Of a stretch of DNA of 64,000 nt, positions 35,773 through 43,788 are shown in pieces. The stretch covers positions 1-64,000 of the forward strand of contig NZ_AAXW01000024.1 in assembly GCF_000169335.1 (NCBI RefSeq), written 5' to 3'. This DNA comes from Crocosphaera chwakensis CCY0110 (GTDB lineage Bacteria; Cyanobacteriota; Cyanobacteriia; Cyanobacteriales; Microcystaceae). Below the pieces are notes generated by a model, which saw only the letters and a program-made list of their open reading frames with translations, was not told the DNA's origin and made no database searches. Position 1 is the stretch's first letter, and each line of letters starts with the position of its first letter. The translations under genes were made by a program, and so were the position numbers.

Positions 35773-36228
35773 ATGGCTGAAAAATCTGTACTCCCTCAAC
35801 GAGAACATTTCTTGATTATCGAGGATGATAAAGGCAGACAAGAAATACTTTTGCAAGAACCTACCTATAGTTTAGGTCGTTCCCACGATTGCGATATTCG
35901 TCTTCGTTCTCAGTTCATCTCTCGCCATCATGCTACCCTGTATCGACGCATTCGAGAAGATGGATCAAGTTACTACAGTATTGTTGATGGGGATCGAGAG
36001 GGAAAACGGAGTGTTAATGGCTTGTTAATTAATCAGACTAAGATTAAACAAGCATCTCATGATCTCCAAGATGGAGATGAAATTGTGTTTGGACCTCAGG
36101 TGTTTGCTATTTATCAGTATCGTCAACGAGATAAATTCCCCACCTTACCCAGTAATGATCCCTTTGACATTACCCTTATCGATCCTGCGATGATGGATTA
36201 TGATGACGATACTAAAGAATATGATTAA
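35773..36228 (+). CDS. FHA domain protein
   Basis: A 151-residue protein built around one forkhead-associated domain (about residues 25-110). Conserved phosphothreonine-binding residues are visible in YSLGRSHDCDIRL, FISRHHATLYRR and NGLLIN. The C-terminal tail is acidic. It probably binds a phosphorylated partner in Ser/Thr kinase signalling; no kinase gene is adjacent. Its last four bases overlap the convergent gene on the other strand. Confidence 0.9.
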   Translation: MAEKSVLPQREHFLIIEDDKGRQEILLQEPTYSLGRSHDCDIRLRSQFISRHHATLYRRIREDGSSYYSIVDGDREGKRSVNGLLINQTKIKQASHDLQDGDEIVFGPQVFAIYQYRQRDKFPTLPSNDPFDITLIDPAMMDYDDDTKEYD

Positions 36229-36572
36229 CTAGGGACGGCAGTAATAGCACGCCATTGTTGACTTTCTTTTAATGCGGTTTGTAGTTCTTGAAATCGTTGT
36301 TGACAATGGTTATTAGGGTTTAAGGGGAGTTCATCATTTTTCACCACAAAGGTCACAGGAACCTCATTTTTTTTGGCAACGGTACTCTCAATTAAAATTT
36401 CGATACTGACTATTTTAGAAAAGGGTACTTTTCCAGGGGTTTCTTTAGCCATCAAATAATCAGTTGCTTGGTATACAATGCCAAAATCACAGGCTTCTAA
36501 TACTTCGGTTAATAGGGTAGGAACCTGTTCTACCGTAGCATTAGCAACGAAAGAAGATGTATAGCGAGCCAT
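36225..36572 (-). CDS. Conserved hypothetical protein (cyanobacterial)
   Basis: A 115-residue cytosolic protein of unknown function. It opens with ARYTSSFVANATVEQVPTLLTEVLEACDF, a pattern that could be a small alpha/beta fold, and has alternating strands in the middle (KIVSIEILIES, PVTFVV). No catalytic motif. It is divergent from holB, 53 bp away, and convergent with the FHA gene with a 4-bp overlap. Confidence 0.65.
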   Translation of the reverse strand: MARYTSSFVANATVEQVPTLLTEVLEACDFGIVYQATDYLMAKETPGKVPFSKIVSIEILIESTVAKKNEVPVTFVVKNDELPLNPNNHCQQRFQELQTALKESQQWRAITAVPS

Positions 36573-36625
36573 AAATGTTATTCCTAGAGATAGATTATTA
36601 ACTAGACTGCGGCCATCTTATAAAA

Positions 36626-37561
36626 ATGAATCATTTTCGACAACTGATAGGACAACCGTCTGGGGTTGCTTTATTACAACAGGCGATCGCTAAAAACCGT
36701 ATTGCTCCCGCCTATCTTTTTGCTGGCCCTAATGGGATTGGACGGGCTTTAGGGGCTAAATGTTTCACTCAATTATTATTATCTTTAAATTTACCAGAGG
36801 AACAACAAGCTAGGGACAAAAAACGGGTACTTGATAGGAATCATCCCGACTTTTATTGGGTGGAACCCACTTATCAACATCAGGGACAATTATTAACCCT
36901 CAAAGAAGCACAAGAAAGCGGTTTAAAACGTAAAGCACCTCCTCAAGTTCGCATTGAACAAATTCGTGATATTACTCAATTTCTAAGTCGTCCTCCGTTA
37001 GAAGCGTCTCGCTGTGTGGTGGTAATAGAAGCAGCAGAAACCATGACTGAAGCTGCTGCTAATGGCTTATTAAAAACCTTAGAAGAACCAGGAAAAGCCA
37101 CATTAATTTTAATTGCACCGAGTGCTGATTCTTTATTACCCACTTTAGTATCCCGTTGTCAAAAAATTCCTTTTTATCGTCTTTCTGATGCTCATTTAAA
37201 AACGGTTTTAGGTCGATTGGGTTACGAAGAAATTATTAATCATCCTGATATTATTGGTTTAAGTCAAGGGAGTCCTGGAGAAGCGATCGCAGCTTGGGAA
37301 CAGTTACAAAATATCCCTTTTGAACTCAGACAAAAGTTGAAAAAGTTACCTCAAACCCCTTTAGATGCTTTACAGTTAGCTAAAGAGGTTACGACAGAAT
37401 TAGACAATGACGCACAGTTATGGTTAATCAATTATCTTCAATATTCTTACTGGCAAAAATCACAAGATAAGCTTTTTTTGGAAAAACTAGAAGCAGCTAA
37501 AAAGCAACTTTTAAGTTATGTTCAACCTCGTTTAGTTTGGGATTGTTTGTTGATTCAGTGA
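36626..37561 (+). CDS. holB: DNA polymerase III subunit delta' (clamp loader)
   Basis: A 311-residue AAA+ clamp-loader subunit. The N-terminus HFRQLIGQPSGVALLQQAIAKNRIAPAYLFAGP is typical, followed by a degenerate Walker A (GPNGIGRA, lacking the lysine), as expected for the non-hydrolysing delta' subunit. Family blocks ARQ-like VRIEQIRDI, EAAETMTEAAANGLLKTLEEP and LLPTLVSRCQKIPF (SRC motif, about 183) are present. It works with DnaX and delta to load the sliding clamp. Confidence 0.9.
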   Translation: MNHFRQLIGQPSGVALLQQAIAKNRIAPAYLFAGPNGIGRALGAKCFTQLLLSLNLPEEQQARDKKRVLDRNHPDFYWVEPTYQHQGQLLTLKEAQESGLKRKAPPQVRIEQIRDITQFLSRPPLEASRCVVVIEAAETMTEAAANGLLKTLEEPGKATLILIAPSADSLLPTLVSRCQKIPFYRLSDAHLKTVLGRLGYEEIINHPDIIGLSQGSPGEAIAAWEQLQNIPFELRQKLKKLPQTPLDALQLAKEVTTELDNDAQLWLINYLQYSYWQKSQDKLFLEKLEAAKKQLLSYVQPRLVWDCLLIQ

Positions 37562-37573
37562 ACAGTTATCAGT

Positions 37574-37852
37574 TTAAACAACAGGGGGTGTTTTTCTATT
37601 AAATTTAGGTTGATAAAAAGAAACTGTCATATTTTCAACTCTATTTAATAACCATTCTGGAACTTCAACCCAGTCAATCAAGGTATTATCACCACACTCC
37701 CTTATAATTTTTGGTAGTATATGATGACCATTATTCCAGCGACGATAAATATTTTTTGATTGTCCCACATAGATGATAGTTCCTTGTCCATCAATAACTT
37801 TATAAACTCCACTAACTTTGGGTAATAAATAAATATTTTTTACACTAATCAT
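37574..37852 (-). CDS. GIY-YIG nuclease domain protein
   Basis: A 92-residue protein consisting of little more than one GIY-YIG domain: SGVYKVIDGQGTIIYVGQSKNIYRRW carries the GVY and YVG elements and the conserved arginine, and a glutamate lies in the VENMTV helix. The start is set at the ATG at 37852 (MISVKNIYLLP) because a longer reading would run into the upstream gene, whose stop lies 2 bp away. It is the last gene of a three-gene operon. It could cut DNA in repair, in mobile-element processing or in defence. Confidence 0.8.
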   Translation of the reverse strand: MISVKNIYLLPKVSGVYKVIDGQGTIIYVGQSKNIYRRWNNGHHILPKIIRECGDNTLIDWVEVPEWLLNRVENMTVSFYQPKFNRKTPPVV

Positions 37853-37854
37853 GA

Positions 37855-38184
37855 TTATAATTCTTCGATATGGATATCTGAAAACTGTGCTTCTAATTGA
37901 ATTCTTTGCCATTCTATTTCTATTTTTTCATCATCCATACCTGATAATTGACAAACTTTAACTAATGATTCTTTTAGCATCTTTTCTGATGCGTTTAAGT
38001 CATCTAAAGAAAAGTCAAAGTTTTCTAATCTTAGTTTTTTTACTTGTTCTAAAATTGTTTGCCAATGTTGTTTATATCGTAAATCTTTTCCTTTAATAAG
38101 ATCAGGTCTTTGTTTTTTTAGTTGTTGTGTATTTTTTGTACAAGTCAGAAAATAAACTTGTTTCTTAATTGTGTTTAGTTTCAT
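37855..38184 (-). CDS. Hypothetical protein, middle gene of the GIY-YIG operon
   Basis: A 109-residue basic-then-acidic protein with no family I recognise. It contains a Lys/Gln-rich N-terminal third (TIKKQVYF, NTQQLKKQRPDLIKGKDLRYK) and a helical acidic C-terminus. Two-base gaps on both sides tie it translationally to its neighbours. Because it is so tightly packed with the nuclease it may be its partner, inhibitor or specificity factor; this is only inference from context. Confidence 0.65.
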   Translation of the reverse strand: MKLNTIKKQVYFLTCTKNTQQLKKQRPDLIKGKDLRYKQHWQTILEQVKKLRLENFDFSLDDLNASEKMLKESLVKVCQLSGMDDEKIEIEWQRIQLEAQFSDIHIEEL

Positions 38185-38186
38185 GA

Positions 38187-38846
38187 TTATTCTTCTAATT
38201 TAAGTTTACTATATCTAACAGCAGATTTAATTAATTTGATGGTTTGTGATGCTTCCCAATTAAATAATTGACATCCCATTTCTACCGCTTTATTGACGGA
38301 ACGAGTTCCATAAATTTTATCAACTTCTATAATAACGTCTTCAGAAACATTTTTTTGTTTCAATAATTCTTTAACTAATTCTTTTTGAACTCGATAGGTA
38401 TCATTCCAGGTTTGTAAACTACGTTGACTATTTTCTAAATGGCTAATTTGTTTTATGTTTTCTGATAATTCATCTAATTTTTGCGTTAAAGCTGATGCAG
38501 TTGCTACTCCAAACTTTTGAAATAACTGTTTGATAAAATTTCCTTTTATTTGAGCATCTTTAACAACTTTTATATGTTCATTTCGTTGAAGTTCTAAAAC
38601 TTTTTCTGCTGCACCTATTGCTGCTTGTTTTTCTTGTCTTCCTGATACATATCCTTGTTGCTTACGTACATCATCGAGTATTTTATCGTAGTTGGTCATA
38701 TTATGACGATAATGGTTAAATAGTTGTCTACCATTTGCTTCTTCAATGTCAACAATATTACCCTGACTATCTTTAATTTGATACATTTGCTCAGGGTTGG
38801 TTAATTCAATATCATTCCGTATTTCTTTATGGTTTTTATTGTTCAT
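38187..38846 (-). CDS. Hypothetical helical protein, first gene of the GIY-YIG operon
   Basis: A protein of about 219 residues starting at the ATG at 38846 (MNNKNHKEIRN); an in-frame TTG 9 bases earlier is less likely. It is Lys/Gln/Glu-rich and mostly alpha-helical, with a probable coiled coil in the middle (ALTQKLDELSENIKQISHLE). One short N-terminal segment, YQIKDSQGNIVDIEEANGRQ, is predicted to be beta. No named domain is seen. Its codon use is strongly AT-biased compared with the nearby housekeeping genes, which suits an acquired cassette. Confidence 0.65.
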   Translation of the reverse strand: MNNKNHKEIRNDIELTNPEQMYQIKDSQGNIVDIEEANGRQLFNHYRHNMTNYDKILDDVRKQQGYVSGRQEKQAAIGAAEKVLELQRNEHIKVVKDAQIKGNFIKQLFQKFGVATASALTQKLDELSENIKQISHLENSQRSLQTWNDTYRVQKELVKELLKQKNVSEDVIIEVDKIYGTRSVNKAVEMGCQLFNWEASQTIKLIKSAVRYSKLKLEE

Positions 38847-39198
38847 TGTTAACAAAGTTTCTGATGACTCATGACTCTTTTGTTATCTATTATCTACGAG
38901 ATAATGTTAAACTGATGTAAGACAAATCACGAATCAATTGTGAGCCAAATTACTGTAATTATTAATAATTATGCTGTCGTTAAATATAAGCTAGTTTTAT
39001 AAATAAAACTTATGTATTAAACATACAAGCTTTTGAATTATTTATTTTTGCTCGATTTCCTAATTTATCCTCTTTTGTTAAGAATTCATGACAAAATAAG
39101 CAACGAGTTTGCGCTGTTTGAGGAGGTATGATATATTAAAAATGCAGAATGGGCGGAATAGCGTATCCAAAAACAGTATTTGTAGTAATTTAGTTCTA
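38847..39198. other. Gene-free gap, upstream of the GIY-YIG operon
   Basis: This AT-rich stretch should hold the promoter of the GIY-YIG operon. The only protein-like signal is a 22-codon frame at 39142-39210 on the plus strand, 15 bases after an AGGAGG; I do not call it a gene. No RNA gene is visible. Confidence 0.5.
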
Positions 39199-39244
39199 AA
39201 AAAAGAGTAAGTAGTCAAGATAAAGTGCACTCTTTCCTGACTAC
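39199..39244 (-). terminator. Intrinsic terminator of ybaB
   Basis: On the minus strand, 11 bases past the ybaB stop, 39244-39211 folds into a long imperfect hairpin: GTAGTCA (39211-39217) pairs with TGACTAC (39238-39244) and most inner bases also pair around a GTGCAC centre. A run of seven T (39199-39205, read on the minus strand) follows shortly after. Confidence 0.75.
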
Positions 39245-39255
39245 ATGATTTATTT

Positions 39256-39609
39256 TTACATTCCAGGAAGGTTTAAACCACTGGTAAGAGTTTCCATTTT
39301 TTCTCTCATGGTTTCAGTGGATTTTGCGTAAGCATCCTTCATAGCTGCTGTAACTAAGTCGGATAAAGCCTCTGGACTATTGCCCATAGCATCTGGAGAG
39401 ATTGTCACCTGACGAGGTTCTTGGTTACCACTCATGATTACAGTAACCGCTTTCGCCTCATCGCTATAACCTTCAATATTCATCTCCTCTAACTCTTGTT
39501 GGAGTTGTTGCGCTCCTGCTTGAACTTGTTGAGCTTTTTGGAACGCCTCTTGAAGTTCTTTGATTTTACCTAATCCGAAGCCAAATCCTTTTCCTTTGTC
39601 TTGTGTCAT
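39256..39609 (-). CDS. YbaB/EbfC family nucleoid-associated protein
   Basis: A 117-residue DNA-binding protein. It has a Gly/Lys-rich N-terminus, then the long helix with IKELQEAFQKAQQVQAGAQQLQQEL, strands containing VTVIMSGNQEPRQVTISPDAM and a C-terminal helix ending in the family motif LPGM. These proteins dimerise and bind DNA broadly. The gene is not next to dnaX or recR as it is in many bacteria. The gene ends at a strong hairpin terminator. Confidence 0.92.
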   Translation of the reverse strand: MTQDKGKGFGFGLGKIKELQEAFQKAQQVQAGAQQLQQELEEMNIEGYSDEAKAVTVIMSGNQEPRQVTISPDAMGNSPEALSDLVTAAMKDAYAKSTETMREKMETLTSGLNLPGM

Positions 39610-39873
39610 ATTCGTTAAAAATATTGTATGTTGCTAATTAAGTTATTTTCAGCCTTAGAAAAGACCTTTAGAGTTGATGATTATTGAGATAATAAGGTCA
39701 AAAACCTGACTTTTAAAAGTGAGAAATTTTTGAAATAGGGAATAAACCCTTGTTTCAAAGACACTTCTAACTTCTGACTTCTGACTTCGTTAATCATCCC
39801 TTTGTAACCCTATCATTTTTTGGCTAATGTTGGCTCAATTTCTAGGGCCAATAAAAAAATTGACCCTGTATAA

Positions 39874-40827
39874 TTATCGCTGAATTTCGGCGAATATTGC
39901 TGCTAATATTTCTGTTGCCCCTGCATCACGCAAACGCATTGCTAATTCTTGCCCTAACTTCTCTGCTTGGTCTTGTTCTCCTTCAATCGTATCTTTAATT
40001 AAAGTTTTTCCGTCCAGACTGGCTACCATACCAGTTAAAGTTAAGAAATTGTTTTCTATCTTCGTATTAACTCCAATAGGAACTTGACACCCCCCTTCTA
40101 ATTCCCGTAAGAACGCCCGTTCTGCATAACAACGATCACGAGTTTCGGGATGTTCTAAAGCTTTGAGAAGGTCTAAAATTTCGGGATCACCAGTACGACA
40201 TTCAATGCCTAATGCTCCTTGTCCGACAGCATGGAGAGAAATATCATCGGGAATGACTTGATGAATGCGATCGCTCATATCTAACCGTTGCAACCCTGCT
40301 ACAGCGAGGATAATGGCATCATATTCTCCTGCATCTAGTTTAGATAAACGGGTGTTAACGTTACCACGAACATCTTTAAAGGTTAAATGAGGATAATGAT
40401 GACGCAGTTGGGCTAAGCGACGTAAAGAAGACGTTCCAATAACTGAACCTTCAGGTAAGGTATCGAGTTGTTTATCTTTATGTTTTTCGTTAACCACCAG
40501 TGCATCAGCCGGGTTTACTCTTTCGGTGACGCAACCTAACATCAAACCATCGGGTAAGTTGGTCGGTAAATCTTTAAGAGAGTGTACTGCAAAATCTACT
40601 TGATTTTGCAACATGGCCGTTTCTAACTCTTTGGTAAATAAACCCTTATCCCCAATTTTAGCCAAGGCAACATCTAAAATCTTGTCCCCTTGGGTACTCA
40701 TGGTTTCTACGTCAAATTGACGGTCTGGGTAATGTTTTTGTAGTTGTTCTTGTATCCAGTAAGTTTGCACTAGGGCTAACTGACTTTTTCGAGAACCGAT
40801 ACGAATAGCACGACTAGAAACAACCAT
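39874..40827 (-). CDS. hemC: Hydroxymethylbilane synthase (porphobilinogen deaminase)
   Basis: A 317-residue enzyme that joins four porphobilinogen units into hydroxymethylbilane for haem, chlorophyll and bilin synthesis. Diagnostic parts are IRIGSRKSQLALVQT at the N-terminus, KDLPTNLPDGL, IGTSSLRRLAQL, RGNVNTRLSKLD and the cofactor-binding cysteine in LEGGCQVPIG (about 253). Length is standard. It lies alone between two non-coding stretches. Confidence 0.95.
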   Translation of the reverse strand: MVVSSRAIRIGSRKSQLALVQTYWIQEQLQKHYPDRQFDVETMSTQGDKILDVALAKIGDKGLFTKELETAMLQNQVDFAVHSLKDLPTNLPDGLMLGCVTERVNPADALVVNEKHKDKQLDTLPEGSVIGTSSLRRLAQLRHHYPHLTFKDVRGNVNTRLSKLDAGEYDAIILAVAGLQRLDMSDRIHQVIPDDISLHAVGQGALGIECRTGDPEILDLLKALEHPETRDRCYAERAFLRELEGGCQVPIGVNTKIENNFLTLTGMVASLDGKTLIKDTIEGEQDQAEKLGQELAMRLRDAGATEILAAIFAEIQR

Positions 40828-40956
40828 AGAAGGTAAACTAAATAATTAATGTAACGATGAGGAGACTCATTCTAGCGTATCGTAGTGTTTGACCCTCGTT
40901 AAGTGATTCGCAGCCTTAGCCAAGAAATAGTTACATCTCTTTACAAATTGGGAAAC

Positions 40957-40990
40957 AGTTATGCAGTTACCAGTTATCAGTGACCAGTGG
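40957..40990. repeat. Short repeats of GTTACCAGTTATCAGTGACCAGTGG type
   Basis: CAGTTACCAGTTATCAGTGA followed by CCAGTGG is in reverse orientation to the tandem units at 16601-16638. The region continues with CCCCTAACTCCTAAC, another simple-repeat type seen at 39760 and 32680. It lies in the hemC promoter side. Confidence 0.5.
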
Positions 40991-41074
40991 TAAATGAACT
41001 AATAATTGAACCCCTAACTCCTAACTTACGTTATTATTAATATTGAATCAATTAAATTCACTGTATCCAAATCT

Positions 41075-41887
41075 ATGATTGTTTGGCAAGCAGATTTCTA
41101 TAAACATTTATCACAAGAAAATAAACAGAATACTACCTGGAATCTGATAATTTGTAATGAACAAAAAGGTGAAATTGTTTATCAGTCAAGTTGTCAACAG
41201 TCAGAAGCTAATTCTAGCTGGTTAATTGGGCAATTAGAACCTTTTATTAAGGAATATTCCCCTGATATTATTAAAGTGTTTCGTCCTCAGTGTCTTAGTT
41301 TATTTCAACTTGTGGAGGAAAAGTTAGGAGTGAAAATTGAAGGGACAAGAAGAACCCCTCAACTCAAACAAATTTTAAAAGAAAAGTATCCTAATTCTAT
41401 CAAATTAGAACAAGCACCTCCTCAACCTATCCCCGAAAGTTTATGGGGTGACAAGTGGCGTTTTGCTGCATTTAAAGCAGGAGATTTTTTTGATTATTTT
41501 AGCGATCGCCCCATTCCCATTAAAGATTTATCAGAAGAATTAAACCCCATTAATTTAGGAATTGCTTCGGATATCAATATTCCTGGTGTGGTTATTTATG
41601 GCGGTCGACAATCGATGTATTTAGCCCGTTGGTTTGCTGAAAATCAACCCGTTTCTTTGAATTATATTCCAACAGATATTAACCAGTCTGGGGGATTAAT
41701 TTTAGAATCAGGGTTAGTTGATCGTTGGATTTTATTGACATTTGAAGATTCAGAAATGGCTGAATCTGCTCAACAATATGAACAGCAAAAAGAAGAAAGT
41801 CAAGGGCTTCATTTTTTACTCATACAACCCGATGATTCTGGAATGACTCAAACAGGTATCTGGTTATTAAAACAAGAAGAAATTTAA
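41075..41887 (+). CDS. Tab2/Atab2 family RNA-binding protein
   Basis: A 270-residue protein with the Tab2 pattern: WQADFYKHL opening, the ISRPQ-like FRPQCLSLFQLVEEKLGVKI-type segment (about 68-88), RRTPQLKQILK, PQPIPESLWGDKWRFAAF and the terminal SGLVDRWILLTF and WLLKQEE. In plants and algae Tab2/Atab2 binds leader RNA and promotes synthesis of photosystem I core proteins. The cyanobacterial protein probably has a similar function. It lies 10 bp before the next gene, so the pair is likely co-transcribed. Confidence 0.88.
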   Translation: MIVWQADFYKHLSQENKQNTTWNLIICNEQKGEIVYQSSCQQSEANSSWLIGQLEPFIKEYSPDIIKVFRPQCLSLFQLVEEKLGVKIEGTRRTPQLKQILKEKYPNSIKLEQAPPQPIPESLWGDKWRFAAFKAGDFFDYFSDRPIPIKDLSEELNPINLGIASDINIPGVVIYGGRQSMYLARWFAENQPVSLNYIPTDINQSGGLILESGLVDRWILLTFEDSEMAESAQQYEQQKEESQGLHFLLIQPDDSGMTQTGIWLLKQEEI

Positions 41888-41897
41888 GGTATTAAAT

Positions 41898-42797
41898 ATG
41901 AAAAAAGAAGCAAATATTCTCTTAACACCTAATACATTATGGGAAAAAGTAAAACAGCAAACAGAATACGCTCAAAATTGTGGTGCTTTAAAATCTATAC
42001 CAACAGAGTATGAATTGATAACTGAACAAGACATTGATTTTTTAGTTAGAATTGTAAACAATATAGAACGTAAAGATAATGCGAAAAAAGAACAGAAGAA
42101 ACTAGATAAAGATTTTAATCCTTTTTTACCCTATGAGAAAGATTTATTTGTGACTGATATTTCAGAGACTCATATTTGTTTATTGAATAAATTTAATGTA
42201 GTAGATTATCACTTATTAATTGTTACTCGTGAGTTTGAACAACAACAAACATTATTAACCTTAAATGATTTTACTGCACTGTGTGCCTGTTTATTAGAAA
42301 TTGATGGTTTAGGGTTTTATAATAATGGTAAGATAGCTGGGGCAAGTCAACGGCATAAACATCTGCAATTAGTGCCTTTTCCTTTCATTCCAGAACTTCC
42401 AAAAACTCCTATTGATAAAGTAATAGAAACAGCAAACTATCAAGATAATATCGGTCAAGTTTCTTGTTTTAATTTTGAGCATGGTATTGTTAGAATGCCA
42501 TTTGAAGATAATAATAATAGTTTAGACTTAGCACAAAAAATCTTAGAAAACTATCATCATTTATTAGAACATCTCAATATTAGTATTAATCCAGAGGGAA
42601 AACCGAAACCTTATAATCTTTTAGTGACCAGAGAATGGCTGATGATCATTCCGCGATCGCAATCTAAATATGAATCAATTTCTATTAACTCATTGGGGTT
42701 TGCTGGTGCATTATTAGTAAAAAATGAAGAACAAATAAAGATATTAAAAGCAGTAAAACCCTTAACAATTTTAGAAAAAGTTGCTAAATATAGTTAA
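41898..42797 (+). CDS. Ap4A phosphorylase (ATP adenylyltransferase, HIT-like)
   Basis: A 299-residue enzyme that splits diadenosine tetraphosphate. The catalytic HIT-like motif is QRHKHLQLVPFPF (about 151-163). Other landmarks are NPFLPYEKDLFV, CLLNKFNVVDYHLLIVTREFEQQ in parts and the C-terminal YNLLVTREWLMIIPR (about 237-251). Length agrees with yeast-type and cyanobacterial Apa enzymes. It controls alarmone nucleotide levels. Confidence 0.88.
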   Translation: MKKEANILLTPNTLWEKVKQQTEYAQNCGALKSIPTEYELITEQDIDFLVRIVNNIERKDNAKKEQKKLDKDFNPFLPYEKDLFVTDISETHICLLNKFNVVDYHLLIVTREFEQQQTLLTLNDFTALCACLLEIDGLGFYNNGKIAGASQRHKHLQLVPFPFIPELPKTPIDKVIETANYQDNIGQVSCFNFEHGIVRMPFEDNNNSLDLAQKILENYHHLLEHLNISINPEGKPKPYNLLVTREWLMIIPRSQSKYESISINSLGFAGALLVKNEEQIKILKAVKPLTILEKVAKYS

Positions 42798-43030
42798 GTT
42801 AGGGTTGAAAATTAAATAATTTATAAAAAAAGTAGTACCTAAGAAGAAATATTTTGACATAGACATCCTTTTGATTTAATATATTTGATATCAATTTTAG
42901 AATAAAAAGACAATTCTTCAGCCCAAATTATATAAATATTCCAATTATAGTGATGATTCATTTCTTAGATAATCTTGACTTCTAATAGCAGTATGCTAAA
43001 AAAAAACTCAAAAAGTAACATTTCTAATCT

Positions 43031-43053
43031 AGCCAATTTTCTTTGGCTTTTTT
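43031..43053 (+). terminator. Intrinsic terminator downstream of the Ap4A phosphorylase gene
   Basis: AGCCAA (43031-43036), a 6-base loop, TTGGCT (43043-43048) and a continuing T-run to 43053 form a compact rho-independent terminator on the plus strand. It is about 230 bp past the stop, in a 292-bp gap that otherwise shows no gene. It also lies just past the 3' end of hicB on the other strand. Confidence 0.55.
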
Positions 43054-43089
43054 AAAAATATCATCAAATGATAATATTTGTGATAAAAC

Positions 43090-43311
43090 TCAGGACACTA
43101 ACTGATAAATGGCTGGTCTATATTTAGGTTCTGGAATGGGTTTCGCTTCAGCTTTGGCCGCTTCTAACCACGCAGTTTTTGCTTTTAATACTTCCCTGAG
43201 TGCTTCTTCTTCAGTGGAACCAAAAGCTGAACAATATTTTAAATCAGGAATATCAGCAATATAGCCGTCATCTTCTTCACTATAAAAGATATTGATATGA
43301 TAGTCTTTCAT
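43090..43311 (-). CDS. hicB: HicB-family antitoxin
   Basis: A 73-residue antitoxin. INIFYSEEDDGYIADIPDLKYCSAFGSTEEEALREVLKAKTAWLEAA, read in parts, is the HicB partial RNase H fold: strand, acidic turn, GYIADIPDL, then the long helix. It should neutralise the HicA RNase and repress the operon. The C-terminus ends in a short Pro-rich stretch without a separate DNA-binding domain. It lies 2 bp after hicA. Confidence 0.88.
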   Translation of the reverse strand: MKDYHINIFYSEEDDGYIADIPDLKYCSAFGSTEEEALREVLKAKTAWLEAAKAEAKPIPEPKYRPAIYQLVS

Positions 43312-43313
43312 GG

Positions 43314-43565
43314 TTAATCCTCCAAGGTTAGTGCATATTTTTCAACTAAAGTCAAAAATTGATTAATTTGATAAGGGATAGCTTTACCTTTTCTATTCTG
43401 AAGATTGACAATTTCTGGAATTTCTGGATGGGTAAAAATATGATGACTACCATTAACTCGTGATAGATCAAATCCAAAAGCTTGCACCAAAGAAACTAAT
43501 TCATCAAATGTAATATTCTTTGAACCAGCAAGAATCTTTGCTAAGAGTTTACGCTTTTTAGACAT
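43314..43565 (-). CDS. hicA: HicA-family mRNA interferase toxin
   Basis: An 83-residue toxin with a double-stranded RNA-binding-like fold. The start is the ATG at 43565 (MSKKRKLLAKILAG); a TTG six codons earlier is less likely. ITFDELVSLVQAFGFDLSRV and NGSHHIFTHPEIPEIVNLQ hold the catalytic histidine. It cleaves mRNA when free. The pair is complete and undamaged. Confidence 0.88.
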   Translation of the reverse strand: MSKKRKLLAKILAGSKNITFDELVSLVQAFGFDLSRVNGSHHIFTHPEIPEIVNLQNRKGKAIPYQINQFLTLVEKYALTLED

Positions 43566-43588
43566 CTTATAATATAAGTTCAATAGAG

Positions 43589-43605
43589 GGATCTCGAAGA
43601 GATCC
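43589..43605. promoter_or_regulatory. Inverted repeat upstream of hicA
   Basis: GGATCTC-GAA-GAGATCC is a perfect 7-bp stem 24 bp upstream of the hicA start. It could be an operator of the toxin-antitoxin operon or a leader hairpin; the GC-rich extension that follows (to about 43620) also resembles a dispersed repeat. Confidence 0.4.
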
Positions 43606-43760
43606 GCTTTGCGGTGCGCCTTGATTATTTTCTCTCCTTAAAAGATTACAAGCGCACACTTTTTTTAAGGTGTAGGCAATATCATATCAAGTTAATAACA
43701 AGCAATTATTCTTACCATTAATTGGCTGAAAAATTGTTACCTTATAATCGTCATAATTAT

Positions 43761-43781
43761 AAGGTGGGCATTGCCCACCCT
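43761..43781. repeat. REP palindrome at the 3' end of typA
   Basis: GGTGGGCATTGCCCACC, identical to the copy at 4055-4075. It begins 8 bp past the typA stop codon, the same position relative to a gene end as the copy after crtQ. Confidence 0.8.
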
Positions 43782-43788
43782 ATAAAGC

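Noticed and set aside
39142..39210. 22-codon frame after an AGGAGG sequence
   Set aside because: The Shine-Dalgarno-like site is 15 bases from the ATG, the peptide is very polar and short, and the frame runs into the ybaB terminator.
43030..43085. Minus-strand frame encoding LSFDDIFKKAKENWLD after hicB
   Set aside because: About 20 codons, no start and no recognised family; could be a worn gene end but cannot be supported.
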